Below are positions 25,549 through 34,129 of a DNA stretch of 50,677 bases, in pieces. A program made the position numbers and the translations under genes. This DNA comes from Flavobacteriaceae bacterium. Lineage in GTDB: Bacteria > Bacteroidota > Bacteroidia > Flavobacteriales > Flavobacteriaceae. Location: NCBI GenBank assembly GCA_017851655.1, contig JAFMMH010000006.1, positions 1 to 50,677 of the forward strand, read 5' to 3'. Below the pieces are notes generated by a model. The model saw only the letters and a list, made by a program, of their open reading frames with translations, was not told the DNA's origin and made no database searches. The stretch's first letter is position 1; each line of letters opens with the position of its first letter.

Positions 25549-25976
25549 AATTTTTTCACCACATAGGTTACGATACCCCAAATGATGAGTTCATTATCTT
25601 CGCTTACTTCTATGGGTTGGTAGTTTGGATTTTCAGGCATTAAAAAAATTCCTCCCGGAGTAACTTTCAAACGCTTTACTGTAAATTCACCATCGATATA
25701 ACAGACGGCAATTTTATTGTGTTGGGGTTCCATGCTGCGGTCAATAACCAAAAGGTCACCATCGTCTAGTCCTGCGCCCTGCATAGATTGTCCAGAAACT
25801 CGCGCATAGAAAGTTGCTTCTTCATTACGGACTACTTCTTGATCGATGCTGATCCGCAGTTCTTTAAAATCATCTGCAGGGGAAGGGAAACCTGCTGAGA
25901 TTCCTTCATTGACCAAATGCAATGATTTATGCTGGTCTTGATCGGGATGAAAAAAGGTAAGCTTTTGTGATGTCAT
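25545..25976 (-). CDS. umuD: UmuD-like S24 peptidase, polymerase V accessory subunit
   Basis: Self-cleaving S24 (LexA/UmuD) protein. The cleavage region is SAGFPSPADD, with Ala28-Gly29 matching the E. coli UmuD Cys24-Gly25 site. Ser64 in SGQSMQGAG and Lys101 in FTVKRLK form the dyad, with the same spacing as E. coli Ser60/Lys97. At 143 aa it has no N-terminal DNA-binding domain. It lies 3 bases downstream of umuC, the reverse of the usual umuD-umuC order, and overlaps the lipoprotein gene by 4 bases. Processed UmuD' would combine with UmuC to form a translesion polymerase. Confidence 0.92.
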   Translation of the reverse strand: MTSQKLTFFHPDQDQHKSLHLVNEGISAGFPSPADDFKELRISIDQEVVRNEEATFYARVSGQSMQGAGLDDGDLLVIDRSMEPQHNKIAVCYIDGEFTVKRLKVTPGGIFLMPENPNYQPIEVSEDNELIIWGIVTYVVKKL

Positions 25977-25979
25977 ATT

Positions 25980-27239
25980 TTATTTTACTGTAATGATTTC
26001 GCTTATTTCAGTTGTAAAGCGTTGTGAGAGGTGTTCTTGTTTCATTTTCCAGGTACGTTTCAAATCTTGATTGCCTAGTTTCATTTGGTGAGGACCAAAG
26101 CGTTTGTGAATCCGATCCATAGCTTGCATAACGGCCAGATGTTTTGTTTCTTTTCCTTCAAACAGAGGAAGCTGACGTGAGGCTGTCGGGATCAAGCCCA
26201 TAATCATGACTCCTGCTTTTTTGTAATGTACACCCTCTTTAAAAATTTTATGCAGCCCTATTACGGCGTATTTGCTCAAGAGAATACTCGAGTTAGTTGC
26301 ATAGGGTAGGGTTAGTACACAGCTATTTCGGTAGGGAGTTGCTCCTTTTTTATGAGGATCGCTACGAAGAAAAATGAGTAAAGCCGTACAACTGCTTCCT
26401 TGCTTTCGCATCTTTTCAGCACAACTACTGGCAAAAGTAGAGAGACGTTCTTCTAAATCTGAAAAGGTGGTGAGTGTCCCTTCAAAACTACGGGTAGTCG
26501 CAATACCTTTTTTAGGAGGTTGGATTTCTTCCAGTTGAATGGAAGGGAGTCCTTGTAGGTCTTTTTTAAGCCGGAGACCTAAGACGCTCATATTTTTTCG
26601 AACCCAATCATCGGGGAGTAAAGTAAATTCCCAAGCGTTAGTGACACCTATAGTTTCGAGTCGTTTACGATGTTGTCTGCCGATTCCCCAAACCTCTCCA
26701 ATAGCAGTCCATTTTAACGCTTTAATTCTTTTGTCCTCCGTATCAATGCAATACACTCCCTTGGTTTTTGCATCGTATTTTTTAGCAATTTTATTTGCAA
26801 TTTTAGCTAAGGCTTTGCTGGGAGCTATACCTACAGAAACAGGAATACCTGTCCAACGACGTACTTGCTTTCGCATTCGGTGTCCCTCTATTTCCAGATC
26901 AAATAAATCAAAACCTTTGAATTGCAAGAAAGCCTCGTCTATACTGTAAATTTCGATATTGGGGGTGTACAGTTCTAAGATGGACATTACCCGGCTACTC
27001 ATATCGCCGTAGAGGGGATAGTTCGAAGAAAAGACTTGAACACCTTTTTGATTAAAAAAAGAGCGGTATTGAAAGGCAGGTGCACCCATAGGGATCCCCA
27101 AGGCTTTGGCTTCGTTACTCCGCGCGATAACACAGCCATCGTTATTGGAGAGGATAACGATAGGTTTGCCCTCCCATTGCGGCTGAAAAACGCGCTCACA
27201 AGAGGCGTAAAAATTGTTACAATCTACCAGTGCAAACAT
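25980..27239 (-). CDS. umuC: UmuC-like Y-family DNA polymerase
   Basis: Translesion DNA polymerase V catalytic subunit. I place the start at the ATG at 27239, where MFALVDCNNFYASCERV gives the conserved N-terminus; the upstream extension is AT-rich leader and lacks family similarity. The metal site has Asp6, and Asp101-Glu102 in YSIDEAFL. NNDGCVIARSNEAK is the family palm/finger motif at about 32-45. HhH and little-finger domains follow. At 419 aa it matches UmuC. It is the first gene of umuC-umuD-lipoprotein and is divergent from sucA. The SOS control site was not identified. Confidence 0.93.
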   Translation of the reverse strand: MFALVDCNNFYASCERVFQPQWEGKPIVILSNNDGCVIARSNEAKALGIPMGAPAFQYRSFFNQKGVQVFSSNYPLYGDMSSRVMSILELYTPNIEIYSIDEAFLQFKGFDLFDLEIEGHRMRKQVRRWTGIPVSVGIAPSKALAKIANKIAKKYDAKTKGVYCIDTEDKRIKALKWTAIGEVWGIGRQHRKRLETIGVTNAWEFTLLPDDWVRKNMSVLGLRLKKDLQGLPSIQLEEIQPPKKGIATTRSFEGTLTTFSDLEERLSTFASSCAEKMRKQGSSCTALLIFLRSDPHKKGATPYRNSCVLTLPYATNSSILLSKYAVIGLHKIFKEGVHYKKAGVMIMGLIPTASRQLPLFEGKETKHLAVMQAMDRIHKRFGPHQMKLGNQDLKRTWKMKQEHLSQRFTTEISEIITVK

Positions 27240-27423
27240 GGTCAAAAGGTAGTTAAAATGTTCTATTTTTTTGATAGGATTTTTTTGAAAAAAAGAGGTT
27301 TTTTTTGACTTCTGTTTTAAAAAATAACTTTTGTGAAGTGACAGCTGTATTTTTCTAAAAATAAAGAAACACTTCAATCAAAAGTTGTAATTTTGTTTAT
27401 GGATTTTAGTAGCGCTTTTTTGC
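27240..27423. other. Divergent intergenic region between umuC and sucA
   Basis: These 184 bases are AT-rich with a long A/T run near 27290-27306 and carry the upstream signals of both genes. A short perfect palindrome ACAGCTGT is at 27341-27348. Apart from the TAATTTTG box at 27388-27395 facing sucA, no clear promoter or SOS operator could be named. Confidence 0.5.
27388..27395 (+). promoter_or_regulatory. Candidate -7 element of sucA (TAATTTTG)
   Basis: TAATTTTG fits TAnnTTTG and lies 28 bases upstream of the sucA ATG at 27424. No TTG with normal -33 spacing is visible, so the call rests on the -7 motif alone. Confidence 0.4.
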
Positions 27424-30189
27424 ATGGATAATTATTCGTTTTTAAATGCTGCCCATACCGCTCACTTTGCAGCGCTTTATGATCAGTATTTACAACAACC
27501 CGATAGTGTAGAGCCCAGTTGGAGGGCTTTTTTTCAAGGCTTTGATTTTGGCATGGAAAACAATGGTTCGGTAGAGGCCGATACGATTGAAATTCCTGAA
27601 GATTTACAAAACGAATTTAAGGTCGTTAAGCTAATAGACGGCTATCGTAGCCGAGGACATTTGTTTACCAAAACAAATCCAGTAAGAGAGCGGAGAAAAT
27701 ACAGCCCAACTCTCGATATTGAGAACTTTGGATTGTCTACACAAGATTTAAAAACCGTATTCAATGCGGGTGAAATTATGGGGATAGGCCCCAGTAGTTT
27801 GGAGACTATTATTGCTCACTTACAACGAATCTACTGCGATTCAATTGGGATGGAATATATGTATATTCGAAATCCAGAGAAACTCAATTGGATTCAGCAG
27901 CGGTTAAATATCAACGACAATCATCCAAAGTTTACTGTAGAACAGAAAAAACATATTCTTAAAAAATTAAATGAAGCAGTAAGTTTTGAAAACTTTTTAC
28001 ACACCAAATATGTAGGACAAAAACGATTCTCATTGGAAGGAGGAGAATCTTTGATTCCTGCTTTAGATGCAGTGGTAGAAGCTGCAGCAAACCAAGGTGT
28101 AGAAGAGTTTGTAATGGGGATGGCTCACCGGGGACGCTTAAATGCCTTAACCAATATCTTTGGAAAATCAACAAAAGATATTTTTAGTGAATTTGATGGT
28201 AAGGATTACGAAGAAATTATTTTTGATGGTGATGTAAAATACCATTTGGGGTGGACTTCCCAACGTATTACAGATAGCGGTAAGAAAATCAACATGAATA
28301 TCGCTCCTAACCCTTCTCACTTAGAGACAGTTGGAGCAGTGGTGGAGGGAATTACACGTGCCAAACTGGAAAACAAGTTTAATGGAAACACCAACAAAGT
28401 ACTTCCTATTATAGTGCATGGAGATGCGGCTATTGCAGGACAAGGACTGCCGTATGAGATTGTTCAAATGGCAAAGCTCAAAGGTTACGGGACAGGCGGA
28501 ACAGTACATATAGTAGTAAACAATCAGATTGGATTCACTACAAATTATTTAGATGCTCGCTCCAGCACTTACTGCACAGACGTAGCCAAAGTAACCCTTT
28601 CGCCTGTGATGCATGTAAATGCAGACGATGCAGAAGCTGTAGTTCACGCAACACTTTTTGCGCTAGATTACCGAATGCGTTTTGGTCAAGATGTTTTTAT
28701 AGACCTGTTGGGTTACCGAAAATATGGTCACAATGAAGGGGACGAACCACGATTTACCCAGCCAGAACTTTATAAAGCAATTGCTAGACATCCTAATCCA
28801 AGAGATATCTATGCTGCTAGTTTACTTCAAAGTGGATTCATAGAAGAGGGATATGTTAAAGAATTAGAGAAGCAGTACAAAAGTATTTTAGAAGACGACC
28901 TTCAAGATTCTAGAAAAATAGAGACCACAGTAATTACTCCCTTCATGCAGGACGAATGGGGATCATTTGAGCGAGTAGATGAAGCTGAAATGATGAAAGC
29001 TGTTGTGACTGCAGTCTCAGAAAAAGAATTGGATCAGGTAGCAGCGGCAATAACAGTACTTCCTCAAGGACAAAAATTTCTCCGAAAGATTGAACGTCTA
29101 GTTGGAGATCGCAAAGCAATGTATTATGAAAAAGACACATTGGATTGGGCTATGGGTGAATTACTAGCCTATGGGACTTTACTTCAGGAAGGATACAATG
29201 TTCGTATGTCAGGACAGGATGTAGAACGAGGAACTTTTTCTCATCGTCATGCTGTGATCAAAACGGAAAGTGCGGAAGAAGAAGTGGTCTTGTTAAATCA
29301 GATTAATTCAGAAAAACAAGGACATTTTAGTATCTACAATTCATTGCTATCAGAATATGGTGTCTTAGGATTTGATTACGGCTATGCTATGGCAAGTCCA
29401 AATACACTGACCCTTTGGGAAGCTCAGTTTGGAGATTTTTCTAATGGAGCTCAAATAATGCTAGACCAGTATGTTTCATCTGCAGAGGATAAATGGAAAT
29501 TACAAAATGGGATTGTTTTATTGTTGCCTCATGGATACGAAGGGCAAGGCGCAGAGCATTCTTCTGCAAGAATGGAGCGCTATCTTCAATTATGTGCAAA
29601 AGACAATATGTATGTGTCAAATTGCACTACTCCTGGGAATCTATTTCATTTACTTAGACGTCAAATGAAAACAAATTTTAGAAAACCTCTAATAGTTTTT
29701 ACTCCCAAAAGTTTGTTGCGTCATCCTAAAGCGGTTTCCTCTAAAAAAGAATTGACTGAAGGTGCTTTTCAAACGGTGATTGGTGATAATGAAGTTACCC
29801 CAGAGAATGTCAAAACAGTTGTTTTATGTTCTGGGAAGTTTTATTTCGACTTGGATCAAGAAAGAGAAAAAAGACAACGCGAGGATATCGCCTTGATTCG
29901 TTTGGAGCAATTATTTCCTTTACCTGTTGAAGAAATTGAAATGAATTTAGCGAAGTATCCAAATGCAGATGATTGGGTGTGGGCACAAGAAGAACCAAGA
30001 AACATGGGAGCTTGGAGCTATTTGTTATTACAATGGGAAGATGCACGCAAGTTCCGCCCAGCTACAAGAAGATTTTATGGAGCTCCTGCAGCTGGAAGCG
30101 CCATTCGTTTTCAAAGACGCCATCAGCAAGTGATCGATTACGTTTTTGACGCAAAACAAGATAATTTTATAAGAACACTTAAGAAGTAA
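27424..30189 (+). CDS. sucA: 2-oxoglutarate dehydrogenase E1 component
   Basis: Thiamine-diphosphate-dependent E1 subunit of the 2-oxoglutarate dehydrogenase complex of the TCA cycle. The N-terminus NYSFLNAAHTAHFAALYDQY is the conserved 2-oxoglutarate E1 motif that binds E2. MAHRGRLN is at about 233-240, the ThDP motif GDAAIAGQG is near residue 335, and NNQIGFTTN near 360. The C-terminal transketolase-like half carries RHPKAVSS near residue 770. At 921 aa it is full length. The stop is 3 bases before sucB, so both are one operon. Confidence 0.97.
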   Translation: MDNYSFLNAAHTAHFAALYDQYLQQPDSVEPSWRAFFQGFDFGMENNGSVEADTIEIPEDLQNEFKVVKLIDGYRSRGHLFTKTNPVRERRKYSPTLDIENFGLSTQDLKTVFNAGEIMGIGPSSLETIIAHLQRIYCDSIGMEYMYIRNPEKLNWIQQRLNINDNHPKFTVEQKKHILKKLNEAVSFENFLHTKYVGQKRFSLEGGESLIPALDAVVEAAANQGVEEFVMGMAHRGRLNALTNIFGKSTKDIFSEFDGKDYEEIIFDGDVKYHLGWTSQRITDSGKKINMNIAPNPSHLETVGAVVEGITRAKLENKFNGNTNKVLPIIVHGDAAIAGQGLPYEIVQMAKLKGYGTGGTVHIVVNNQIGFTTNYLDARSSTYCTDVAKVTLSPVMHVNADDAEAVVHATLFALDYRMRFGQDVFIDLLGYRKYGHNEGDEPRFTQPELYKAIARHPNPRDIYAASLLQSGFIEEGYVKELEKQYKSILEDDLQDSRKIETTVITPFMQDEWGSFERVDEAEMMKAVVTAVSEKELDQVAAAITVLPQGQKFLRKIERLVGDRKAMYYEKDTLDWAMGELLAYGTLLQEGYNVRMSGQDVERGTFSHRHAVIKTESAEEEVVLLNQINSEKQGHFSIYNSLLSEYGVLGFDYGYAMASPNTLTLWEAQFGDFSNGAQIMLDQYVSSAEDKWKLQNGIVLLLPHGYEGQGAEHSSARMERYLQLCAKDNMYVSNCTTPGNLFHLLRRQMKTNFRKPLIVFTPKSLLRHPKAVSSKKELTEGAFQTVIGDNEVTPENVKTVVLCSGKFYFDLDQEREKRQREDIALIRLEQLFPLPVEEIEMNLAKYPNADDWVWAQEEPRNMGAWSYLLLQWEDARKFRPATRRFYGAPAAGSAIRFQRRHQQVIDYVFDAKQDNFIRTLKK

Positions 30190-30192
30190 ATC

Positions 30193-31407
30193 ATGATTTT
30201 AGAGATGAAAGTTCCCTCTCCGGGAGAATCTATTACGGAAGTTGAAATTGCCCAATGGTTAGTCTCTGATGGGGATTATGTAGAAAAAGATCAGGCGATA
30301 GCAGAAGTAGATTCTGATAAAGCAACCTTAGAGCTCCCTGCTGAAGTTAGTGGGACAATAACATTAAAGGCTGAAGAAGGGGATGCCATCGCTGTGGGGG
30401 CTATAGTTTGTCTGATTGATACAGATGGGAAACCAACCGAAGGGTCAGCATCCTCAGTAAGTTCAGAAACACCAGCTGCAGCAGTGTCAGTTCCAACAAC
30501 TCCTGCTCCAGAACAAACGAGTAATTATGCATCTCAAACACCTTCTCCTGCAGCTCGAAAAATTATTACTGAAAAAGGGATGGATGCTGCCGATATTAAA
30601 GGCTCTGGAAGAGGAGGACGAATCACAAAAGAAGACGCTGTAAAAGCGGTTCCTTCCATGGGTACTCAGCCAGACTATGGTGATCGGGGTCAAGACCGAT
30701 CCAAACTTTCCATGCTCAGAAGAAAGGTTGCAGAACGTTTGGTCGCAGCGAAAAATGAAACAGCCATGCTGACAACTTTTAACGAAGCAGATATGGCTCC
30801 AATTTTTGAACTTAGAAATCAATACAAGGATGCTTTTTTAGAAAAGCACGGAGTAAAACTTGGTTTTATGAGTTTCTTCACTAGAGCCGTTGTTCGTGCT
30901 TTAGGGCTTTATCCAGACGTGAACTCGATGATGGATGGAGATTATAAAATAGCCTACGATTATTGTGACATTAGTGTTGCAGTTTCAGGACCTAAAGGAT
31001 TGATGGTTCCTGTAGTTCGTAATGCAGAGTCATTAAGTTTTGCAGGAGTTGAAAAAGAGATTGGACGATTGGCTGTTAAAGCTAGAGACGGAAAAATTAC
31101 AGTAGATGATATGACTGGAGGAACATTTACTATTTCTAATGGTGGTGTATTTGGTTCCATGCTTTCTACTCCTATTATTAACCCTCCTCAGTCTGGAATT
31201 TTAGGGATGCACAATATTATTGAACGCCCTATTGCTTTGGATGGTAAAGTAGTTATCCGACCTATGATGTATTTAGCTCTGTCTTACGATCATCGAATTA
31301 TTGATGGAAGAGAATCGGTTGGATTTTTGGTAGCTATAAAAGAAGCATTGGAAGATCCGTTGACTATTCTAATGGATGGTGACGCGAAAAAGGCTTTGGA
31401 ATTATAA
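30193..31407 (+). CDS. sucB: Dihydrolipoyllysine succinyltransferase (E2 of 2-oxoglutarate dehydrogenase)
   Basis: E2 core of the 2-oxoglutarate dehydrogenase complex. Lipoyl domain at 1-78 with lipoylated Lys43 in [12 protein letters not shown]. An Ala/Pro/Ser-rich linker follows at about 85-115. Peripheral-subunit binding domain is at about 117-152 ([12 protein letters not shown]...GGRITKEDA). The acyltransferase domain begins near 165 and ends with catalytic His367 and Asp371 in SYDHRIIDG. At 404 aa it is of normal size. It lies 3 bases after sucA. Its 3' end overlaps the convergent retropepsin-like gene by 6 bases. The E3 gene is not in the window. Confidence 0.96.
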   Translation: MILEMKVPSPGESITEVEIAQWLVSDGDYVEKDQAIAEVDSDKATLELPAEVSGTITLKAEEGDAIAVGAIVCLIDTDGKPTEGSASSVSSETPAAAVSVPTTPAPEQTSNYASQTPSPAARKIITEKGMDAADIKGSGRGGRITKEDAVKAVPSMGTQPDYGDRGQDRSKLSMLRRKVAERLVAAKNETAMLTTFNEADMAPIFELRNQYKDAFLEKHGVKLGFMSFFTRAVVRALGLYPDVNSMMDGDYKIAYDYCDISVAVSGPKGLMVPVVRNAESLSFAGVEKEIGRLAVKARDGKITVDDMTGGTFTISNGGVFGSMLSTPIINPPQSGILGMHNIIERPIALDGKVVIRPMMYLALSYDHRIIDGRESVGFLVAIKEALEDPLTILMDGDAKKALEL

Positions 31408-31809
31408 TATCAGTTTTCTATTTCTATAGTCAATCAATACTTTCTTTTTAATTAAAAAATCAGCACCAAGTATACCGTCTATTGGTTTAGCTCCTTGAGA
31501 AAGAAGTGTTTCATTTACATGAGTTAGATCAAGAAGCACAAAGCCGTGCTTCCCCATTTTATATCGTCCAAGATGAAAGGGACCTTTTTTTGTCATTGTA
31601 GCCTTCATTTTACCTTGATTTGCCCCTGCGGCATCAAAAGGTGATCCTTTTACTTGAAGTTTAAAATGCTCCTGTAGAGCAGAATGAATACAACTACTAG
31701 ATGCTCCAGTATCAACAAGTAGATTAGCATGTATTCCATTAATTCTTGCGCTACACAGAATGTGTTTTGTTTTGGAAAATTTTAAACTGACAATATAAGA
31801 TCTGTTCAT
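31402..31809 (-). CDS. Retropepsin-like (clan AA) aspartic protease-fold protein
   Basis: Small single-domain protein of about 135 aa with a retropepsin-type active-site motif, [14 protein letters not shown], near residues 30-43, and the late conserved strand [11 protein letters not shown]. This single aspartic protease lobe would have to dimerise to be active. There is no signal peptide. I prefer the ATG at 31809 to an upstream TTG. A TATTTTTG-like box (minus strand, 31816-31823) lies so close that the transcript could be nearly leaderless. Its 3' end overlaps sucB. The family is common in Bacteroidota, but substrates are not established. Confidence 0.82.
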   Translation of the reverse strand: MNRSYIVSLKFSKTKHILCSARINGIHANLLVDTGASSSCIHSALQEHFKLQVKGSPFDAAGANQGKMKATMTKKGPFHLGRYKMGKHGFVLLDLTHVNETLLSQGAKPIDGILGADFLIKKKVLIDYRNRKLIL

Positions 31810-31864
31810 AAGTGCCAAAAATACATTATCCTGTTCAAAGTAAATTCCTCATGACTAGATTTGC

Positions 31865-31872
31865 TATTTTTG
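31865..31872 (+). promoter_or_regulatory. Candidate -7 element of the TatD gene (TATTTTTG)
   Basis: TATTTTTG fits the Bacteroidota -7 consensus and lies 18 bases before the TatD ATG at 31891. A second TATTTTTG on the opposite strand is at 31816-31823, facing the retropepsin-like gene. No convincing -33 TTG. Confidence 0.38.
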
Positions 31873-31890
31873 CTATCATTTAATATCCAT

Positions 31891-32652
31891 ATGATTGATA
31901 CCCATGCTCATTTATACGTAGAAGCTTTCGATGAAGATAGAGATATTGTTATTAAAGATGCCATTGAAAAAGGGGTGTCACATTTTTATATTCCTGCAAT
32001 AGATAGTGCATATCATGAACGGATGTTTGAATTGGAAAAATCCTATCCTGAAAATGTCCATTTGATGATGGGCTTACATCCAACACATGTCAAAGAGAAT
32101 TTTCTTGATGAACTTTCACTAGTAGAGACTCAGCTTGAGCAACGAAAATTTTCAGCCATAGGAGAGATTGGGATGGATTTGTATTGGGATAAAAGTTTTA
32201 AGAAACAGCAACAAGAAGCTTTTGGCATTCAAATTGAATGGGCAAAAATTCATGGACTTCCTATTGTAATTCATTGTCGCGATGCATTTGATGAGGTATT
32301 TGAAGTACTCGATCAACATAAAGATGAATCCCTCTATGGAATTTTCCATTGTTTTACTGGAACATTGGCTCAGGCAAATCGTGCTATAGAATTGAATTTT
32401 AAATTAGGAATCGGAGGAGTGGTTACATTTAAAAACGGAAAAATAGATCAGTTTTTAAATCAAATTCCTTTGCATTCGATTGTTTTAGAAACAGATGCGC
32501 CTTATTTAGCCCCGACTCCTTATAGAGGTAAAAGAAATGAGAGTGGTTTTTTGTCTCTAATCCGAGATAAAGTAGCATCAGTTTATGGCTTACCACCCCA
32601 ACAGATTAGCCTTATTACAAACCAGAACGCACTGGATGTTTTTAAAAAATAA
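31891..32652 (+). CDS. TatD family metal-dependent DNase
   Basis: TIM-barrel metal-dependent hydrolase of the TatD family (3'-5' exonuclease / DNase). The start is the ATG at 31891 because MIDTHAHLY gives the conserved N-terminal HxH metal motif (His5, His7). GEIGMDLYWD is at about 92-101, VIHCRDAFDEV at about 126-136, IFHCFTGT at about 151-158 and LETDAPYLAP near residue 201. At 253 aa it is a complete single-domain protein. It is convergent with nothing and precedes the tRNA-Ser. In bacteria it acts on DNA ends, with roles in repair and DNA degradation; exact role here is unknown. Confidence 0.92.
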   Translation: MIDTHAHLYVEAFDEDRDIVIKDAIEKGVSHFYIPAIDSAYHERMFELEKSYPENVHLMMGLHPTHVKENFLDELSLVETQLEQRKFSAIGEIGMDLYWDKSFKKQQQEAFGIQIEWAKIHGLPIVIHCRDAFDEVFEVLDQHKDESLYGIFHCFTGTLAQANRAIELNFKLGIGGVVTFKNGKIDQFLNQIPLHSIVLETDAPYLAPTPYRGKRNESGFLSLIRDKVASVYGLPPQQISLITNQNALDVFKK

Positions 32653-32723
32653 AAAATTGATACTAAAAAGTAATTTATTTTTTTTTAAAAAGATTTTTTT
32701 CCCTTTATTTGGTATGAAGAATT

Positions 32724-32813
32724 AGAGAGGTGGCCGAGTGGTCGAAGGCGCACGCCTGGAAAGTGTGTATTCCAATTGCATTGGAATCGAGGGTTCGAAT
32801 CCCTTCCTCTCTG
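32724..32813 (+). tRNA. tRNA-Ser (GGA)
   Basis: Complete cloverleaf with a long variable arm. The acceptor AGAGAGG (32724-32730) pairs with CCTCTCT (32806-32812), and the discriminator is G. The D arm has GCC/GGC. The anticodon stem CACGC/GTGTG has a loop CTGGAAA, giving anticodon GGA (Ser UCC/UCU). The variable arm hairpin ATTCCAA...TTGGAAT is typical of class II tRNA. The T arm contains GGTTCGAATCC. CCA is not encoded. Confidence 0.96.
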
Positions 32814-32821
32814 CAAAAATG

Positions 32822-32843
32822 AATATGGTACATATTTTTTTTT
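32822..32843 (+). terminator. Weak hairpin with T run after the tRNA
   Basis: AATATG (32822-32827) and CATATT (32831-32836) form a short AT-rich stem with a 3-base loop, followed by a T run to 32843. It could end the tRNA transcript but the stem is weak. Confidence 0.33.
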
Positions 32844-32886
32844 ATCTTTAAACGCATTTAATTAAAAAGAACAAACATTATTTAAA

Positions 32887-33654
32887 ATGAAAAAACTATT
32901 TATTGCCCTTACTTTTTTAGGTTTTATGGCTACTGCCAATGCATCAACTGTAGTACCTAACACAACTACAACCGTTGCTGTTACTAGTGTTCAAGATATG
33001 GAAGACGAAGCTACTGCCGAGTCTGCAACTTTTACACAAGAATTAAAGAAACGTTTTATCGAGGGAGGTCCTGGATTTATGGGGATTGTATTGATCTGTT
33101 TAATTTTAGGTCTTGCAATTGCTATTGAGCGTATCATTTTCTTGAATTTAGCTACAACAAATACTAAAAAATTAACTGAAGGTGTTGAAGAAGCGCTTTC
33201 TTCTGGTGGTGTTGAAGCTGCAAAGGAGTTTTGTAGAAACACTAAAGGACCTGTAGCATCAATTTTTTATCAAGGACTAGATCGCGCTAATGAAGGTGTT
33301 GAAAGTGCTGAAAAAGCTGTAGTTGCTTACGGAGGTGTTCAGATGGGGCAACTTGAGAAAAACGTATCATGGATTTCACTCTTTATTGCACTTGCACCCA
33401 TGCTTGGATTCATGGGAACTGTAATCGGGATGATTCAGGCATTTGATAAAATTGAAGCAGCTGGTGATATGCAGCCTTCACTTGTAGCAGGAGGTATTAA
33501 AGTAGCTCTTTTAACTACTGTATTTGGTTTGATCGTAGCGATCATTTTACAAGTATTTTACAATTATATTGTTGCTAAAATTGATAGTATTGTAAACGAT
33601 ATGGAAGACGCATCAATCACATTGATCGACATCCTTGTTGCACAAAAAAAATAA
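32887..33654 (+). CDS. exbB: MotA/TolQ/ExbB family proton channel subunit
   Basis: ExbB-type inner-membrane subunit that with ExbD forms the proton channel energising TonB. Uncommonly, the N-terminus carries a signal-peptide-like segment (1-19, ending ATANA) and a Thr/Glu-rich stretch before the first TM (about 63-86). TM2 and TM3 are at about 160-186 (WISLFIALAPMLGFMGTVIGMIQAF) and 195-225. At 255 aa it is of usual Bacteroidota size. It is first in an exbB-x-exbD-exbD operon that closes at the terminator at 35269. The TonB gene itself is not in the window. Confidence 0.9.
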   Translation: MKKLFIALTFLGFMATANASTVVPNTTTTVAVTSVQDMEDEATAESATFTQELKKRFIEGGPGFMGIVLICLILGLAIAIERIIFLNLATTNTKKLTEGVEEALSSGGVEAAKEFCRNTKGPVASIFYQGLDRANEGVESAEKAVVAYGGVQMGQLEKNVSWISLFIALAPMLGFMGTVIGMIQAFDKIEAAGDMQPSLVAGGIKVALLTTVFGLIVAIILQVFYNYIVAKIDSIVNDMEDASITLIDILVAQKK

Positions 33655-33676
33655 TTAACCCTTAACAGCAATTCAC

Positions 33677-34126
33677 ATGAATATTCAAACAATTGTCAAA
33701 ATTATCAGTGCTGTTTTTGGTTTGTTAGGAGTTATATTCCTATTTAGAATAATAGGAGTAGGGGATGAAGAAATCAAAATGGCTGCTAGTATGGGAGACT
33801 TTGGAGTTGTTTCTCCTCTAGTTTCACTATCTATTGCTATTTTATTAGTAGCAGTGGTTGTAACCCTGTTATTTTCATTACTCAATTTAGCCTCAAGCGC
33901 ACAGAAACTTAAAAAATCATTAATCTTCATCGGATGTTTTGCCGTCGTTCTAGGGATTGCTTTCGCTGCCTCTGAAGGAGTTGAAACACCGCTTAAAGAC
34001 GGAGAAATACTTTCTGCAAGTGGATCAAGATGGGTTGGAACTGGACTGCGTATGTTTTACATACTTGCAGCTTTAGCTATCCTTTCAATGGTTTTATCTG
34101 GGGCTAAGAAAATTTTTAACCGATAA
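33677..34126 (+). CDS. Small polytopic membrane protein of the exbBD cluster
   Basis: A 149-aa protein with about four TM segments: roughly 5-25, 44-70, 77-98 and 122-142. It has no recognised domain. It lies 22 bases after exbB and 3 bases before the first exbD. Such a protein at this place is common in Bacteroidota ExbBD operons, which supports a role in the same channel complex, but nothing in the sequence gives its function. Confidence 0.8.
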   Translation: MNIQTIVKIISAVFGLLGVIFLFRIIGVGDEEIKMAASMGDFGVVSPLVSLSIAILLVAVVVTLLFSLLNLASSAQKLKKSLIFIGCFAVVLGIAFAASEGVETPLKDGEILSASGSRWVGTGLRMFYILAALAILSMVLSGAKKIFNR

Positions 34127-34129
34127 ACT

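Noticed and set aside
26539-26949. 136-aa plus-strand ORF opposite umuC
   Set aside because: It lies entirely antisense to a strongly supported polymerase gene and has no recognisable domain or start context.
27341-27348. ACAGCTGT as an SOS operator of umuC
   Set aside because: Only 8 bases long, no known LexA box of this form in Bacteroidota to compare with, and no second copy noticed.
30487-30822. 111-aa minus-strand ORF opposite sucB
   Set aside because: It is the complement of the low-complexity linker and binding domain of sucB; the Ser/Cys-rich composition is typical of a shadow frame.
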